Numbered from the stretch's first letter, positions 51,201 to 61,130 are shown. The stretch: DNA of 64,000 nucleotides from Streptomyces fradiae ATCC 10745 = DSM 40063 (GCF_008704425.1 NZ_CP023696.1:2838501-2902500); one strand, 5' to 3'. A program made the numbers and translations. The notes: generated from the letters alone by a model not told the origin.

Positions 51201-52754
51201 ATGGCCCCAGCAAGCAACCCGCCCGCCACTCCCCCGCGGCCCGTGCTCGGTCCTCCCGTCTACGTCGTCGGCGGCGGACCCGGCGGGCTCGCCGCGGCGG
51301 CGGCGCTGCGCGGGCGCGGGGTGCGCGCGGTCGTGCTGGAGAAGGCGCCCGCCGTCGCCGCGTCCTGGCGGCGCCACCACGACCGGCTGAGGCTGCACAC
51401 GACGCGCCGCATGTCCGGGCTGCCGGGGCTGCGGATGCCCCGGTCGTTCGGGCGGTGGGTGTCGCGCGACGACATGGTCCGCTACCTGGAGACGTACGCC
51501 GGGGCGCATGGCCTGGAGGTCGTCACCGGGGTCGAGGTGCTGCGCGTGGAGCGGGCGGAGCGGGAGGAGGACGGCTGGGTGCTGCACGCGTCCGGCGGGC
51601 GGCGGCTGACCAGCCGCGCGGTGGTCGTCGCGACGGGCGCCGCGCACCGGCCGGTCCTGCCGGACTGGCCGGGCCGCGAGACGTGGTCCGGCGACCTGAC
51701 GCACGCCGCCGCGTACCGGTCGGCGGCCCCGTACGAGGGCCGGGACGTGCTGGTGGTGGGCGCCGGGAACACCGGGGCGGAGATCGCCGTGGACCTGGTG
51801 GAGGGCGGCGCCGCGCGGGTGCGGCTGGCCGTCAGGACCGCCCCGCACGTGGTGCGCCGCTCGGTGGCCGGGTGGCCCGCGCAGGCCACCGGGGTGCTGG
51901 TGCGGCGGCTGCCGGTGTGGCCCGCCGACCGGCTGCTGCTGGCGGTGCGGCGGGCGACGGTACCGGATCTGTCGGCGTACGGCCTGCCCCGGCCGGGCAC
52001 CGGCCCGTACGCGCGGCTGCGGCGGGACGGCGCGGTGCCGGTCCACGACACGGGCCTGGTCGACGCGGTGCGGCGCGGGCGGGTGGAGCCGGTGGCGGCG
52101 GTGGCGGAGCTCCTGGAGGGCGGGGAGGTCGCGCTGGCGGACGGCTCCGTGGTCCGGCCGGACGCGGTCATAGCGGCGACCGGCTACCGGGCCGGGCTGG
52201 AGGGCCTGGTGGGCCACCTGGGCGTACTGGACCGGCGCGGCCGTCCGCGGGTGCGCGGGGCCCGTACGGCGGCGGGGGCGCCCGGCCTGTACTTCGTGGG
52301 CTTCCACCAGCCGCCGAGCGGGCTGCTGCGGGAACTGGCGGTGGAGGCGCGGCGCGTGGCCCGCGCGATAGCGGCGGGCGGCCAGCCGCCGGCCCCGTAC
52401 GGGGTGCACGGCGGCCACGGCCCGGACGAGGCACCCGGCGCGGCGAGGCGCCGCGGAGCGGCGAAGACCCGCAGGACACCGGGCCCCACCACCGCGCCCC
52501 CGGCACCGGCCCGGACCGCCGAGACGCCGGAGACTCCGGACACGGCTCAGACGCAGGGGACGCCGGAGACGACCGCGGCGACCAAGGCGAGCGAGGCGAC
52601 CAAGGCCACCGAGGCGAGTGGGACCACCGAGGCGGCCGAGGCGGCCGGAACGGCCGTATCCGCCACCCCGGCCGCCCCGGCCGCCTCACACCCCGGCGAG
52701 CCCCCGCGGTTCCTGTCCCCGAAGGCGCTTCCGCCGGTCAGCCTGCCGCGTTGA
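51201..52754 (+). CDS. Flavin-containing monooxygenase (class B-like)
   Basis: 517 aa. Two Rossmann motifs are visible, GGGPGGLAAA near residue 22 for FAD and GAGNTGAEIA near 190 for NADPH, with ATGYRAG near 320. These are typical of YUCCA/CzcO-like monooxygenases. From about residue 395 the protein is a Thr/Ala/Glu-rich low-complexity tail (repeats such as TKASEATKATEASGTTEA). It probably acts on a small lipophilic substrate. Its end overlaps the convergent secreted-protein gene by 17 bp. The ribosome-binding site is weak. Confidence 0.85.
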   Translation: MAPASNPPATPPRPVLGPPVYVVGGGPGGLAAAAALRGRGVRAVVLEKAPAVAASWRRHHDRLRLHTTRRMSGLPGLRMPRSFGRWVSRDDMVRYLETYAGAHGLEVVTGVEVLRVERAEREEDGWVLHASGGRRLTSRAVVVATGAAHRPVLPDWPGRETWSGDLTHAAAYRSAAPYEGRDVLVVGAGNTGAEIAVDLVEGGAARVRLAVRTAPHVVRRSVAGWPAQATGVLVRRLPVWPADRLLLAVRRATVPDLSAYGLPRPGTGPYARLRRDGAVPVHDTGLVDAVRRGRVEPVAAVAELLEGGEVALADGSVVRPDAVIAATGYRAGLEGLVGHLGVLDRRGRPRVRGARTAAGAPGLYFVGFHQPPSGLLRELAVEARRVARAIAAGGQPPAPYGVHGGHGPDEAPGAARRRGAAKTRRTPGPTTAPPAPARTAETPETPDTAQTQGTPETTAATKASEATKATEASGTTEAAEAAGTAVSATPAAPAASHPGEPPRFLSPKALPPVSLPR

Positions 52755-54084
52755 GGACCAGCTCGGCGGTGTCGTTCTTCGGCTTCGGGTCGACGGGCCT
52801 GGCCTCGCCCCATCCGCCGCGCAGCGTCAGCGTGCCGGTGGCGCCGGGCACGACGGTGTCGACGCGCAGGGTGAAGGGGAACGTCACGGTCTGCTTCTCG
52901 CCGACCCACATCGGCAGTTCGCACTGGTAGCGGGGGGCGCCCGACGGGCCCTCGTACCAGTCGCCGTCCAGCGTGCGGCCGAAGCAGTTCCCGGGCGCCT
53001 TCGTCACGGTGGCGCCCCGCGGGACGACGAAGTCGACGGAGCCGACCGCCTCCCCGGAGCGCAGGTTCGCGACCCACGCCGGGCCCTTGTTCCGGAAGGT
53101 CAGGTCGGCTCGCACGCTCTCCCCGGCGGCGGCCGTCAGTTCGCCGCCCCGCACGGCGAAGTCGCTCGTGTTGGCGACCCGGACGGCCCCGGACAGGCCG
53201 TTGTCGGAGGGCTCCAGGTCCGGGACGTCGCCGCCCGGCTCGACGGTCAGGTCCAGGCGCTCGTGGAAGGCGTACGGGGCGGCGGTCGCCGTCAGCGTGC
53301 GCGGCAGCGTGAAGGTGCCGCCCGGCTCGACGACGTCGTCGAAGGCGCAGTCGACCCGGCTCATCGGCACGTACCCGCCCGTCTGCTCCAGCGGCGTGGT
53401 CGTGCAGTGCGGGTCGACGGCGCCGACGTCGAGGCCGCGCGTGACGTACAGGGTGACGCGCACGCCGCGCGCCGCCTCGCCGCCCCGGTTGACGACGCCG
53501 AACGGCACGGAGACGGTGCCGCCCGGCTGGATCTCGCCGGACGGCACGGTGCCGCGCACGGCCAGGTCGGGGCCGGAGCCGAGGGTGACGGGCGTCTCCG
53601 CCTCGTACGCGACGAGTTCGCCGACGCCCGGCTGGTTCGTGGCGGCCCGCCCGGTGTACGCGATCCGGCCGGTCGCCCCCGCCTCGGCACCGGCGGCGGC
53701 CCGCACCACGAGGCGCACGCGATCGCGGCCGTCACCGGAGAGCGGCACCTCGGGCACCGTGCACACGGCGGTCGGGCCGCTGGGCGCGCAGTTGCCGGGC
53801 CAGGTCACCTCGGCGACCCCGGCGAGCCCGGACACGTCGACGGTGATCCGGCCGTCCGTCACGGTGAAGTTCCCGTTGTCGTGCGACAGACCGACCTCGA
53901 ACTCCCGCTCCGGCCCGGCCGCGCCGCCGGTGCCGACGGACAGCTTCGCCTCGTACGGGGCGCTGATCCACAGCTGGTCGCTCTGCGGCTCCTCGCCGAA
54001 GGCGGGCGCCGCGCCGGCCACCGAGGCGACGACGGCGACGCACAGACCGCGCGCGAGCACCCGCGCGGGAAGGGACTGCTTCAT
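52738..54084 (-). CDS. Secreted beta-sandwich protein of unknown function
   Basis: 448 aa with a Sec signal peptide (MKQSLPARVLARGLCVAVVAS, cleavage near AFGEE). The mature part is beta-rich, with repeated CARDB/DUF11-like segments: VSVPFGVVNRGGEAARGVRVTL and VRADLTFRNKGPAWVANL. Cys pairs suggest disulfides. No catalytic motif is seen; it may be an adhesive or structural surface protein. ATG 54084 begins the signal peptide. Confidence 0.8.
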   Translation of the reverse strand: MKQSLPARVLARGLCVAVVASVAGAAPAFGEEPQSDQLWISAPYEAKLSVGTGGAAGPEREFEVGLSHDNGNFTVTDGRITVDVSGLAGVAEVTWPGNCAPSGPTAVCTVPEVPLSGDGRDRVRLVVRAAAGAEAGATGRIAYTGRAATNQPGVGELVAYEAETPVTLGSGPDLAVRGTVPSGEIQPGGTVSVPFGVVNRGGEAARGVRVTLYVTRGLDVGAVDPHCTTTPLEQTGGYVPMSRVDCAFDDVVEPGGTFTLPRTLTATAAPYAFHERLDLTVEPGGDVPDLEPSDNGLSGAVRVANTSDFAVRGGELTAAAGESVRADLTFRNKGPAWVANLRSGEAVGSVDFVVPRGATVTKAPGNCFGRTLDGDWYEGPSGAPRYQCELPMWVGEKQTVTFPFTLRVDTVVPGATGTLTLRGGWGEARPVDPKPKNDTAELVLNAAG

Positions 54085-54270
54085 GGGCAGGGACCTCTCT
54101 GATCAGGACGACAACACCCCTACGACGACCCACGGCCTCCCGCGTGGGTTGTATGCCGTCGGCACGCAACCCGGCCACGGGGCGGCGCCGTTGGCCGCTC
54201 GGGGGCCCGGCACCGGTCTCGTACGGACTGTTCCGCATGAGGCAACTCGTGAGTAACCTGACCGGGCGTC

Positions 54271-56370
54271 ATGCTGGGTCGGCTGTGCGACGGGACGGCG
54301 GGAGGCGGCGGAGTGGTTGCTGGGTCTGCTCGGGGCGGCTTCGACGCGGAAGCCGGAACAGAAGCCGGGACGGTGACCGGGCCGGGGGCCGGAGGGACGG
54401 TGACCGGAACGGGAGCCGGAGCGGCCACGGCCGGGCCCGGAGCCGGTGCGGGGGCCGGAGGGGCGGCCACCGGGGCCGGTGCCGGGGCGGTACCGGGACT
54501 GGAGGCGCTGTTCCGGCCCCGTGCCGTGGCGCTCCTCGGCTCCGGTGACGGGCGGGACGCCGTCGTGGCGTGGGCGCTCGGCCGGGGCGCGCGGGTGTAC
54601 GCGGTGCGCGGCGAGGCGGCGGCCGGGGTGCTGCCCGCCGGGTCCGTCGCGGCGCTGCCGGAGGACGTGGACCTCGCGGTGGTGCTGGGCGGCGACCCGC
54701 TGCCGGTGCTGCGGCAACTGGCCGACGCGAAGGTCCCGCTGGCCGTCGCCCTCGGCCCCTCCGCGTCCACCGACCGGCTGCGCGGCGGCGCGACGCGGGT
54801 CCTCGGGCCCACCGACGCGGCCCAGTTCCAGCCGCTGCGGGACGACCCGGCGGGCCCCGGCCTCGCCGTCGTCGTCCCCTCCGGCCCGGCGGGCCGGCAC
54901 CTGTACGCCCTCCAGGAGCTGGGCGTCCGCGTCTCCCACTGGGCCGTCACCGGCGGCGAGGCCGACCTGACGGCCGCCGACCTCCTCGCGTACTGCGCCG
55001 AGCAGCCCGGCGTCGGCGCCGTCGCCCTCCACCTGGACGCCCTGCGGGACGCGCCCGCCCTGCTGCGCGCCGCCGACCACGCCGCCCTGCACGGCGTCCC
55101 CGTGGTCGCCCTCCCCGCCCCCGCCGACCCGGCCACCGCCCCGGTCCTCCAGGCCGCGCTCCGCCAGCACGGCGTCGTCCCGGTCGGGTCGCCCGACCAA
55201 CTCCGCGACACGGCAGTCCTCCTGGCCCGCGCCCGCCCGCCCCGCGCGGAGGGCATCGCGGTGTACGACGACGGCTCCAGCGCCGCCGCCCCGTTCGCCG
55301 CCCTCGCCCGCGCGGCCGGGCTGCCCGCCGAGGCCCGGCCGGGCGCCCCCCTCGAAGCGCTGCTCGCGGACCCGGACACCGGGCTGGTCGTCTGCCCCGT
55401 CCCCGCCGCGCACCCGCCGCACACCGACCTCCTCGCGCGGGCCCTGGCGGACGCGGCGGAGACCACCGACAAGCCGGTGTGCGTCGTCTGGGGCTCCCCG
55501 GACGGCACGGAGCCCGCGTACCGGAAGACGCTCCTCGGCTCGTCCCGCCTGGTCGTCTTCCGCACCACCGCCAACTGCGTGGCCGCCCTCGCCGCGTACA
55601 CCGCCCACCACCGCCGCGCCGCCGCGCACCGCTCCCCGTACGAGGAGGCGCCGGAGGCCCCGTCCCCGTCGGCCCGCAAGGCGCGGCCCCTGCTGCGGCC
55701 CGGCCACCGGCTGAGCGAGCACGCGGCGAAGCAGCTACTGCGGGCGTACGGCGTCCGCGTACCGCGCGAGCAGCTCGTGACGAGCGCGGCGGCGGCCGTC
55801 CGCGCCGCCGCGCAGATCGGGTACCCGGTCGTGCTGAAGGCTTCGGCCCCGCAGCTGTCGCGCCGCGCCGAACTGGGCCTGGTCCGGGTGGGCGTGACCT
55901 CGGCGAGCCAGGTCCGCGACACCTACCGGGACCTCGCCGAGATCGCCCGGTACGACCGGGTCGACCTGGACGGCGTGCTGGTCTGCCAGATGGTGGAGCG
56001 CGGCGCCGAGCTGTCGATCCGCGTCGGGCACGATCCGCTGTTCGGGCCGACCGTGACGCTCGGGACGGGCGGGGCCCTCGCGGAGGTGGTGGCGGACACG
56101 GCCGTGCGGGTGCCGCCGTTCGGCGAGCGGGAGGCCCGCTCGATGCTGGACGAGCTGCGCCTGCGGCGGCTGCTGGACGGCACGGGCGGCGGGCCGCCGC
56201 TGGACGCGGACGCGCTGGTGGAGGCCGTCCTGCGGGTGCGGCGCATCGCCCAGGAACTGGGCGGCGAGCTGGCGGAACTGGCCGTCGACCCCCTGGTGGT
56301 ACGGGAGCGGGGCCAGGGCGCGGTCGCCCTCGGCGCCCACGCGCTGTGCCGCCCGGCCACCCCCGCCTGA
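54271..56370 (+). CDS. ADP-forming acetate/acyl-CoA ligase-family protein
   Basis: 699 aa. Domains: a Gly/Ala-rich leader (1-75); CoA-binding Rossmann domain (LFRPRAVALLGSG, about 80-200); succinyl-CoA ligase-like domain (200-440); and a C-terminal ATP-grasp domain (LSEHAAKQLLRAYGV from about 480, VVLKASAP, LVCQMVERGAELSIRVG). Full-length proteins of this order are NDP-forming acyl-CoA synthetases. The leader is probably disordered, and the true start may be further in. Substrate is unknown. Confidence 0.82.
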   Translation: MLGRLCDGTAGGGGVVAGSARGGFDAEAGTEAGTVTGPGAGGTVTGTGAGAATAGPGAGAGAGGAATGAGAGAVPGLEALFRPRAVALLGSGDGRDAVVAWALGRGARVYAVRGEAAAGVLPAGSVAALPEDVDLAVVLGGDPLPVLRQLADAKVPLAVALGPSASTDRLRGGATRVLGPTDAAQFQPLRDDPAGPGLAVVVPSGPAGRHLYALQELGVRVSHWAVTGGEADLTAADLLAYCAEQPGVGAVALHLDALRDAPALLRAADHAALHGVPVVALPAPADPATAPVLQAALRQHGVVPVGSPDQLRDTAVLLARARPPRAEGIAVYDDGSSAAAPFAALARAAGLPAEARPGAPLEALLADPDTGLVVCPVPAAHPPHTDLLARALADAAETTDKPVCVVWGSPDGTEPAYRKTLLGSSRLVVFRTTANCVAALAAYTAHHRRAAAHRSPYEEAPEAPSPSARKARPLLRPGHRLSEHAAKQLLRAYGVRVPREQLVTSAAAAVRAAAQIGYPVVLKASAPQLSRRAELGLVRVGVTSASQVRDTYRDLAEIARYDRVDLDGVLVCQMVERGAELSIRVGHDPLFGPTVTLGTGGALAEVVADTAVRVPPFGEREARSMLDELRLRRLLDGTGGGPPLDADALVEAVLRVRRIAQELGGELAELAVDPLVVRERGQGAVALGAHALCRPATPA

Positions 56371-56448
56371 GCCGCCGGCCGCCGCGGCCTGAGCCCCGAC
56401 CGCACGGGCGCCGCACACCGACACGCCCCGGCCGCCCGGACGCCGCGC

Positions 56449-56490
56449 ACCGGTACGCGTCAACCGGTACGCGTCAACCGGTACGCGTCA
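56449..56490. repeat. Three 14-bp tandem repeats
   Basis: ACCGGTACGCGTCA at 56449, 56463 and 56477 (perfect copies). The last includes the stop codon of the leftward membrane gene; two diverged copies continue into that gene. Confidence 0.9.
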
Positions 56491-57543
56491 GCCCGTGCGC
56501 CTCAGCCGGTACAGGACGCCCGAGTCGGGGTCGCCGACGTAGGCGAACAGCTGCGGGTGCTCCCGCGTGCCGAGGGACTCCCAGTACAGGTTCGCGCAGC
56601 CCTCCACCCACACGTCCACCGCGTAGGCGCCGACCGCACGCCAGGTCCCCCTGCCCGTGCACTCCCGCGCCTCGTCGGAGAAGTCGTCCACGTCGACGCC
56701 CGCCGCCTCCGCCGTGCCGTCCGCCGCGAGGCGCAGGGTCCCGCCCTTCCCGTCGGACCAGACGCCGACGGCGGCGCCCCCCAGCAGCCGGGGGCGCTCG
56801 TACGGTTCGACCAGGCCCACCGCGCTGCCGACGAGGCCGAGCACCGCGGTCACGGCGACGGCGCCCGCCCCGTACAGCAGCGTCAGCCTGATGACCCGCC
56901 CCGTTCCGGGGCCGTCCCCCGCACGGCGCAGGACGCGCCGCACGGCGAGCCCCGGCACGGTCAGGAGAACCGTCAGGTACGGCCAGAGCGCCAGCCCTCC
57001 GCGCCACGCTCCCAGGGGCAGCGCGACGGCCATGACCAGCAGCCCGGACGCGGCGGCGGCCACGACCGGCAGCCACCACCACGCGTCACGGCCCCGTACG
57101 CGCCTGCCCGTCCACGCGGCCAGCACGGTGAGCGGTAGGACGAGCCCGACCGTGACCAGGTAGGCGAGGAGCAGGGCCGGAAGCCCGAAGACGACCAGCG
57201 CCGCCGGAGCCAGACCGTGATTGCCGGGCAGGACCGACGTCTCGCGGGTCGAGGCGTGGATGAGGTACGCCGTGCACAGGACCGCCGCCTCGACCGCCAG
57301 CGCGCCCATCGAGACCAGGCTTGCGCTCCCGTACCTCTCGGTGAGGGTCCCCTTCGGGGGAGGCGGAGGCGGAGGCCAGGAAGAAGGGGGCGACGCGGAA
57401 GAAGGGGCGGTGGATGGGGACCGGGGTGGAGGCGGGGGGCCGTCGGAAGCGGGTGCGGGCGGGCGCGGGGGCCCCGGCCGCTGCCCCACCGCCGCCGGGC
57501 CATGGGGCCGTTGCCGCCGCCGCGCGTCGTCGTCGTCGTCCAC
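56488..57543 (-). CDS. Hypothetical membrane protein with Pro-rich N-terminus
   Basis: 351 aa. The first 65 residues are Asp/Arg/Pro-rich and cytosolic. Six hydrophobic segments follow (about 75-95, 105-140, 150-175, 185-200 and 215-240). A C-terminal soluble domain of about 105 residues has a Cys in ARECTGRGTW and another in EGCANLYW. Relatives are uncharacterised actinobacterial proteins. The GTG at 57543 is supported by GGAGGGG 8 nt upstream. Confidence 0.75.
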   Translation of the reverse strand: MDDDDDARRRQRPHGPAAVGQRPGPPRPPAPASDGPPPPPRSPSTAPSSASPPSSWPPPPPPPKGTLTERYGSASLVSMGALAVEAAVLCTAYLIHASTRETSVLPGNHGLAPAALVVFGLPALLLAYLVTVGLVLPLTVLAAWTGRRVRGRDAWWWLPVVAAAASGLLVMAVALPLGAWRGGLALWPYLTVLLTVPGLAVRRVLRRAGDGPGTGRVIRLTLLYGAGAVAVTAVLGLVGSAVGLVEPYERPRLLGGAAVGVWSDGKGGTLRLAADGTAEAAGVDVDDFSDEARECTGRGTWRAVGAYAVDVWVEGCANLYWESLGTREHPQLFAYVGDPDSGVLYRLRRTG

Positions 57544-57806
57544 CTGAATCCCCTCCTGCGGGGATCATCCTCCCGGCGGCAAGGCGGCGCCGCACCGGGG
57601 TCGGCATGCAGAGTCGTCAGACGGAGTCGGCGTCCAGGGCCGGCGACCGCGTCCCGCCCGCCCGTCCGGCGCGGTGGCCGGCGCCGGACCCGCGATCCGC
57701 TATCGCCGAGGTACGTCATGCCCTCGTCGTCCCCTCGCGGCGGACCGCTGCTCCCAGGGTGATCAGCCGGGCGCCGGCCGTCAACCGCTCCGCGGGGGAC
57801 GGGCCG

Positions 57807-58283
57807 TCACGCGGAGTTGGTCATCGTGCGGGGCGCCTCGTACGGGCACGGCTCGCGCACCCCGCCGGGAGCGCCCAGCGCGGCCGTCCGGTCCACCTCG
57901 CACCAGATGCGCTTGCCGCGGCCCTCCGGCGTCCAGCCCCACCGGTCGGCGAGGCCGTCGATCAGCTCGAGCCCCCGGCCGTGGGTGTCGGCGCCGTCCG
58001 CCCGGCGCTGCTGCGGCGGGCACGCGCTGCTGTCCGCGACCTCGACCCGGACGATCCCGGCACCCCTGCCGCCCGGCCCGAACAGCAACCGCAGCTCGGC
58101 CGGGCAGCCCGTGTGCACGACCGCGTTGGTCACCAGCTCCGAGATGAGCAGCACGAGCGTGTCGGTCAGCGACTCGTCCACCGCCATCCCCGAGCCGGCC
58201 AGCCGCGACCGCGCCCATCTACGGGCCCTCCCCACCTCCGCGGGGTCCGGGCCGATCTCCAACTGAACCTGAAGCACCTGCAC
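57807..58283 (-). CDS. GHKL ATP-binding regulatory protein (anti-sigma kinase-like)
   Basis: 158 aa, single ATPase domain of the SpoIIAB/RsbW type. The N box is LLISELVTNAVVHTG and the G boxes are HGRGLELIDGLADRWG. Streptomyces encodes dozens of these; they pair with STAS antagonists. A STAS gene lies 347 bp upstream on the same strand, so the two may be partners. GGATGG precedes the GTG start. Target sigma factor is unknown. Confidence 0.85.
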   Translation of the reverse strand: MQVLQVQLEIGPDPAEVGRARRWARSRLAGSGMAVDESLTDTLVLLISELVTNAVVHTGCPAELRLLFGPGGRGAGIVRVEVADSSACPPQQRRADGADTHGRGLELIDGLADRWGWTPEGRGKRIWCEVDRTAALGAPGGVREPCPYEAPRTMTNSA

Positions 58284-58630
58284 CGCTCACACCATCCGAA
58301 CCGGCGGACACATCGCCTCGCGCCTCACAGCGAACCTTGGGCGCTCAGCATGGTTGACGTAGCGTCACCGGAACAAGCGCTTCGGGCATATTCCCGCGCG
58401 AAGGAGTACGGCTGGTGCATACTGTGCGACGCACTTTCCGCCCAGTCGAACGCGAGCACGCAACCGCAACAGCCGCCCCACCAGCACCCGGACACGCCGG
58501 AAGGGACCGTTCCGCGCGCGAGACGCCGCCACCGGCCCAGCGAGTGGTCTACCCGCGGCACCGCACTCCGTACACCCCGCGCCGCTCACCGAACGTGACA
58601 GGCGGCCCGTCCGGGCGCACAGGAGCCGGC
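58284..58630. other. Intergenic gap between STAS and GHKL genes
   Basis: 347 bp. A lower-GC patch at 58345-58440 probably carries the promoter of the GHKL gene. A 78-codon leftward frame is present but has no family resemblance. Confidence 0.45.
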
Positions 58631-59032
58631 TCAGGCGGAAGCCGTCCCCGCGCTGGGCGCCGCACCGGCGGGCGCCGGCTCCGCCCCGGTCGCCGACGGC
58701 ACGTCCGGGTACACCTCGAACAGCCGCCGCACCCCCAGCGCGGCCAGCACCCGGTTGACGTGGGAGCCCTCGACCGCGCCGCGCGCCGGGAGGATCAGCC
58801 GCAGCCGCCCGCGGCACGAGTGCAGCAGCCGGCGCGCCGCGATGAGGACGCCCACGCCGCTGGAGTCGCAGAACAGCACCCCGGACAGGTCGAGCACCAC
58901 CTCGTGGCGGCCGTCCGCCACCGCCTCGTGCACCCGGCGCCGCACCTCCGGCGACGACACCAGGTCCAGCTCCCCGGAGATGCGCAGCACGGTCCAGGCG
59001 CCCTGCTCGGCTCGCTCCACGCTCAGCATCAC
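58631..59032 (-). CDS. STAS-domain anti-sigma factor antagonist
   Basis: 133 aa. SpoIIAA-like fold: TVLRISGELDLVSSPEVRR, VVLDLSGVLFCDSSGVGVL, where the Ser in DSSG is the phosphorylation site. The C-terminus has a short Pro/Ala tail. It would bind a GHKL anti-sigma kinase, perhaps the one at 57.8 kb. I favour the GTG at 59032 (GGAGAGG about 10 nt upstream), with ATG 59029 next to it. Confidence 0.85.
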   Translation of the reverse strand: MMLSVERAEQGAWTVLRISGELDLVSSPEVRRRVHEAVADGRHEVVLDLSGVLFCDSSGVGVLIAARRLLHSCRGRLRLILPARGAVEGSHVNRVLAALGVRRLFEVYPDVPSATGAEPAPAGAAPSAGTASA

Positions 59033-59241
59033 GCCGCTGCGACCTCTCCTCGCCCGCCGCCGGGCTCCGGGTACGGACCATCCGGAGGATGTACTTCCCG
59101 TCCCGCCTGCCCCGTTCGCCACGCCCGAAACACACACGGCCGAGGTTGGCGGCTTCCTTACCACCACGGCGTCCGAGATTCCGGCAGTTGCCCGAAGGAC
59201 GGTGCGCCGCGGGGGCCGCGCACTACATTCGAAGGATGCCC

Positions 59242-59820
59242 ATGGAGACACCGCAGCGCTGGGATCGCAGGATGCAGCAGCGGCTGGCGCGGGGCGAGGC
59301 GGCCGCGCTGGGGGAGCTGTACGACCGCTTCGCCTCCCTCGTGCACGGCACCGCCCTGCGCGTACTGGAGGACGAGCGGGCCGCCGACCTGGTCACGCGG
59401 GAGGTGTTCGGGTACGCCTGGGAGAACCCGGACGCCTACGACCCGCGCGAGGACGGCTCGTTGCGGGCGTGGATCGCCCGGCTGGCCCGGCGGCAGTCGG
59501 TGCACCGGCTGCGGCAGAACGGCGCGCGGGCCCTGGAGGAGGGCGGCTCGGGCTCGGCGGAGGAACTGGAGCAGCGGGTGCGGCGCGCCGCCGTGGCGGC
59601 CCGCGCCGACTACATCGTCACCGCGATGCCGGCGCCGCTGCGCAGGGCGCTGGAGTCGGCGTACTTCCAGCGGCGGGACTACCGGCAGACCGCCGCGCAC
59701 CTGGGCGTGACCGAGGCGGAGGCGCGGCGCCGGCTGCGGCTCGGACTGCAACTGCTGTCCACCGCGCACACCGGGCCGCTGGACGGGTCCCCGCCCGGCT
59801 CCGGAGGGAACCCGCTGTGA
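59242..59820 (+). CDS. Sigma-70/ECF-like sigma factor
   Basis: 192 aa. A region-2-like N-terminal half (ALGELYDRFASLVHG, AADLVTREVFGYAWENP) and a region-4 HTH (YFQRRDYRQTAAHLGVTEAEARRR) are visible. It is more divergent than the one at 25.9 kb. ATG 59242 has GAAGG 6 nt upstream; ATG 59236 is too close to it. Its TGA overlaps the GTG of the anti-sigma gene (GTGA), so sigma and anti-sigma are cotranslated. Confidence 0.85.
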   Translation: METPQRWDRRMQQRLARGEAAALGELYDRFASLVHGTALRVLEDERAADLVTREVFGYAWENPDAYDPREDGSLRAWIARLARRQSVHRLRQNGARALEEGGSGSAEELEQRVRRAAVAARADYIVTAMPAPLRRALESAYFQRRDYRQTAAHLGVTEAEARRRLRLGLQLLSTAHTGPLDGSPPGSGGNPL

Positions 59821-61130
59821 CCGGCGTCCAGCACGGCGACGGCCCTCAGGGGCGGCCGGAGACCACCGAGGAGGCGCACGCGCTGCTGCGCTCCCTGCTC
59901 GGGGCGTGGGCGCTGTCCGCCTGCTCCGCCGAGGAGACGGCGGCCGTCGAGGACCACCTGACGGAGTGCGCGCCGTGTGCGGAGGAGGCGCTGCGGCTGC
60001 GCGACGCGGTGGGGCTGCTCCACCACGAGCGGGACCTCGACCTGGACCCGCTGCTGCGCTCCCGGGTCCTGGACAACTGCCTGGGCCGCCGCCCGGCGCG
60101 CATCCCCGTCCCGGCGTGGGCCGGTCCGTACGACGCGGAGACCGCGCGGCTGGACGCGCTGCTCCAGGACATCGGCCGCGCGGAGTGGCACGCGCCGGTG
60201 CGGCTGCGGTGGTTCGCCGACGGGCGTCCGGCGAGCCGGTCGACGGACGTCTCCGGGGTGATCGGCCATCTGCTGGCGGTGGACGGCCTGGTGGCCGCGG
60301 CCGTGGGCCTCGACGACCCGGTGGTCCCGTACGGGGAGGGCCCCCACGCGGTGGGCGCGCTCGCGCGGCACCCGTACGGAGCGGGGCCGTACGGGGCGGG
60401 GCCTTACGCGCGGCACCCGTACGGGAAGGACCCCGGCGAGGACGACCCCTACGGGGCGGAGCCCTACGGGAACGACCCCTACGGGGAGGGGAGTCCGGGT
60501 CCGGGGCCGGCCGAGCGGACGGAGGCGTTCTGGCGGGCGCTGGAGGAGAGCGGCGACGAGCGGTGCCTGCGCGACCCGTGGCGGCACCAGGCGCACACGC
60601 TGGTGCGGACGGTGTCGCTCGCCGGGCGCGGGGTGACGGAGCTGCCGGTGCCGTACGGGACGTACACGCTGCCGCTGCGGGACGCCCTGCTGGAGCGGGC
60701 GTTCGAGTGCTGGCTGCACGCGGACGACATCGCGTCCGCGGTGGCCTACCCGTACGACCCGCCGGCCGGGCCCCATCTGCACGAGATGATCGACCTGGCG
60801 GTGCGGCTGCTCCCGGCCGCGCTGGCCGAGCGGCGCCGCTCCGGTCTCGCCGGGCCCGCGCGCACCCTCGTACGGGCGGGCGCGCCGGGCCGGTCGCTGC
60901 GGCTGGAGGTGGAGGGCGCGGGCGGCGGCCACTGGTACGTGGCGCTGGACTCCCCGGCCGCGCTGGCCGGTCCGGAACGGCAGGTGGCCCTCGTGGCGCT
61001 GGACGGCGTGGAGTTCTGCCGGCTGGTCGCCGGGCACCTGACGCCGGAGGAGGCCGCGGCCGGGCAGGAGGGCGACCGCGAGGCGATCCGGGACGTCCTC
61101 CACACGGCGGCGTCCCTCAGCCACCTGTAG
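59817..61130 (+). CDS. Zinc-finger anti-sigma factor fused to MDMPI-like domain
   Basis: 437 aa. The N-terminal ZAS motif HLTECAPC (H-x3-C-x2-C, about residues 45-52) binds zinc and the sigma factor. A second domain from about residue 100 has the mycothiol-dependent maleylpyruvate isomerase-like helical pattern. It is interrupted by a PYG-rich insert (GPYGAGPYGAGPYA and more, about 165-225). There is no transmembrane segment, so it would act in the cytosol, perhaps as a redox or thiol sensor. It is coupled to the sigma gene by a GTGA overlap. Confidence 0.82.
   Translation: MTGVQHGDGPQGRPETTEEAHALLRSLLGAWALSACSAEETAAVEDHLTECAPCAEEALRLRDAVGLLHHERDLDLDPLLRSRVLDNCLGRRPARIPVPAWAGPYDAETARLDALLQDIGRAEWHAPVRLRWFADGRPASRSTDVSGVIGHLLAVDGLVAAAVGLDDPVVPYGEGPHAVGALARHPYGAGPYGAGPYARHPYGKDPGEDDPYGAEPYGNDPYGEGSPGPGPAERTEAFWRALEESGDERCLRDPWRHQAHTLVRTVSLAGRGVTELPVPYGTYTLPLRDALLERAFECWLHADDIASAVAYPYDPPAGPHLHEMIDLAVRLLPAALAERRRSGLAGPARTLVRAGAPGRSLRLEVEGAGGGHWYVALDSPAALAGPERQVALVALDGVEFCRLVAGHLTPEEAAAGQEGDREAIRDVLHTAASLSHL

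Noticed and set aside
58325..58561. 78-codon leftward frame between the STAS and GHKL genes
   Set aside because: No ribosome-binding site, odd Cys/Trp-rich composition and no family resemblance.
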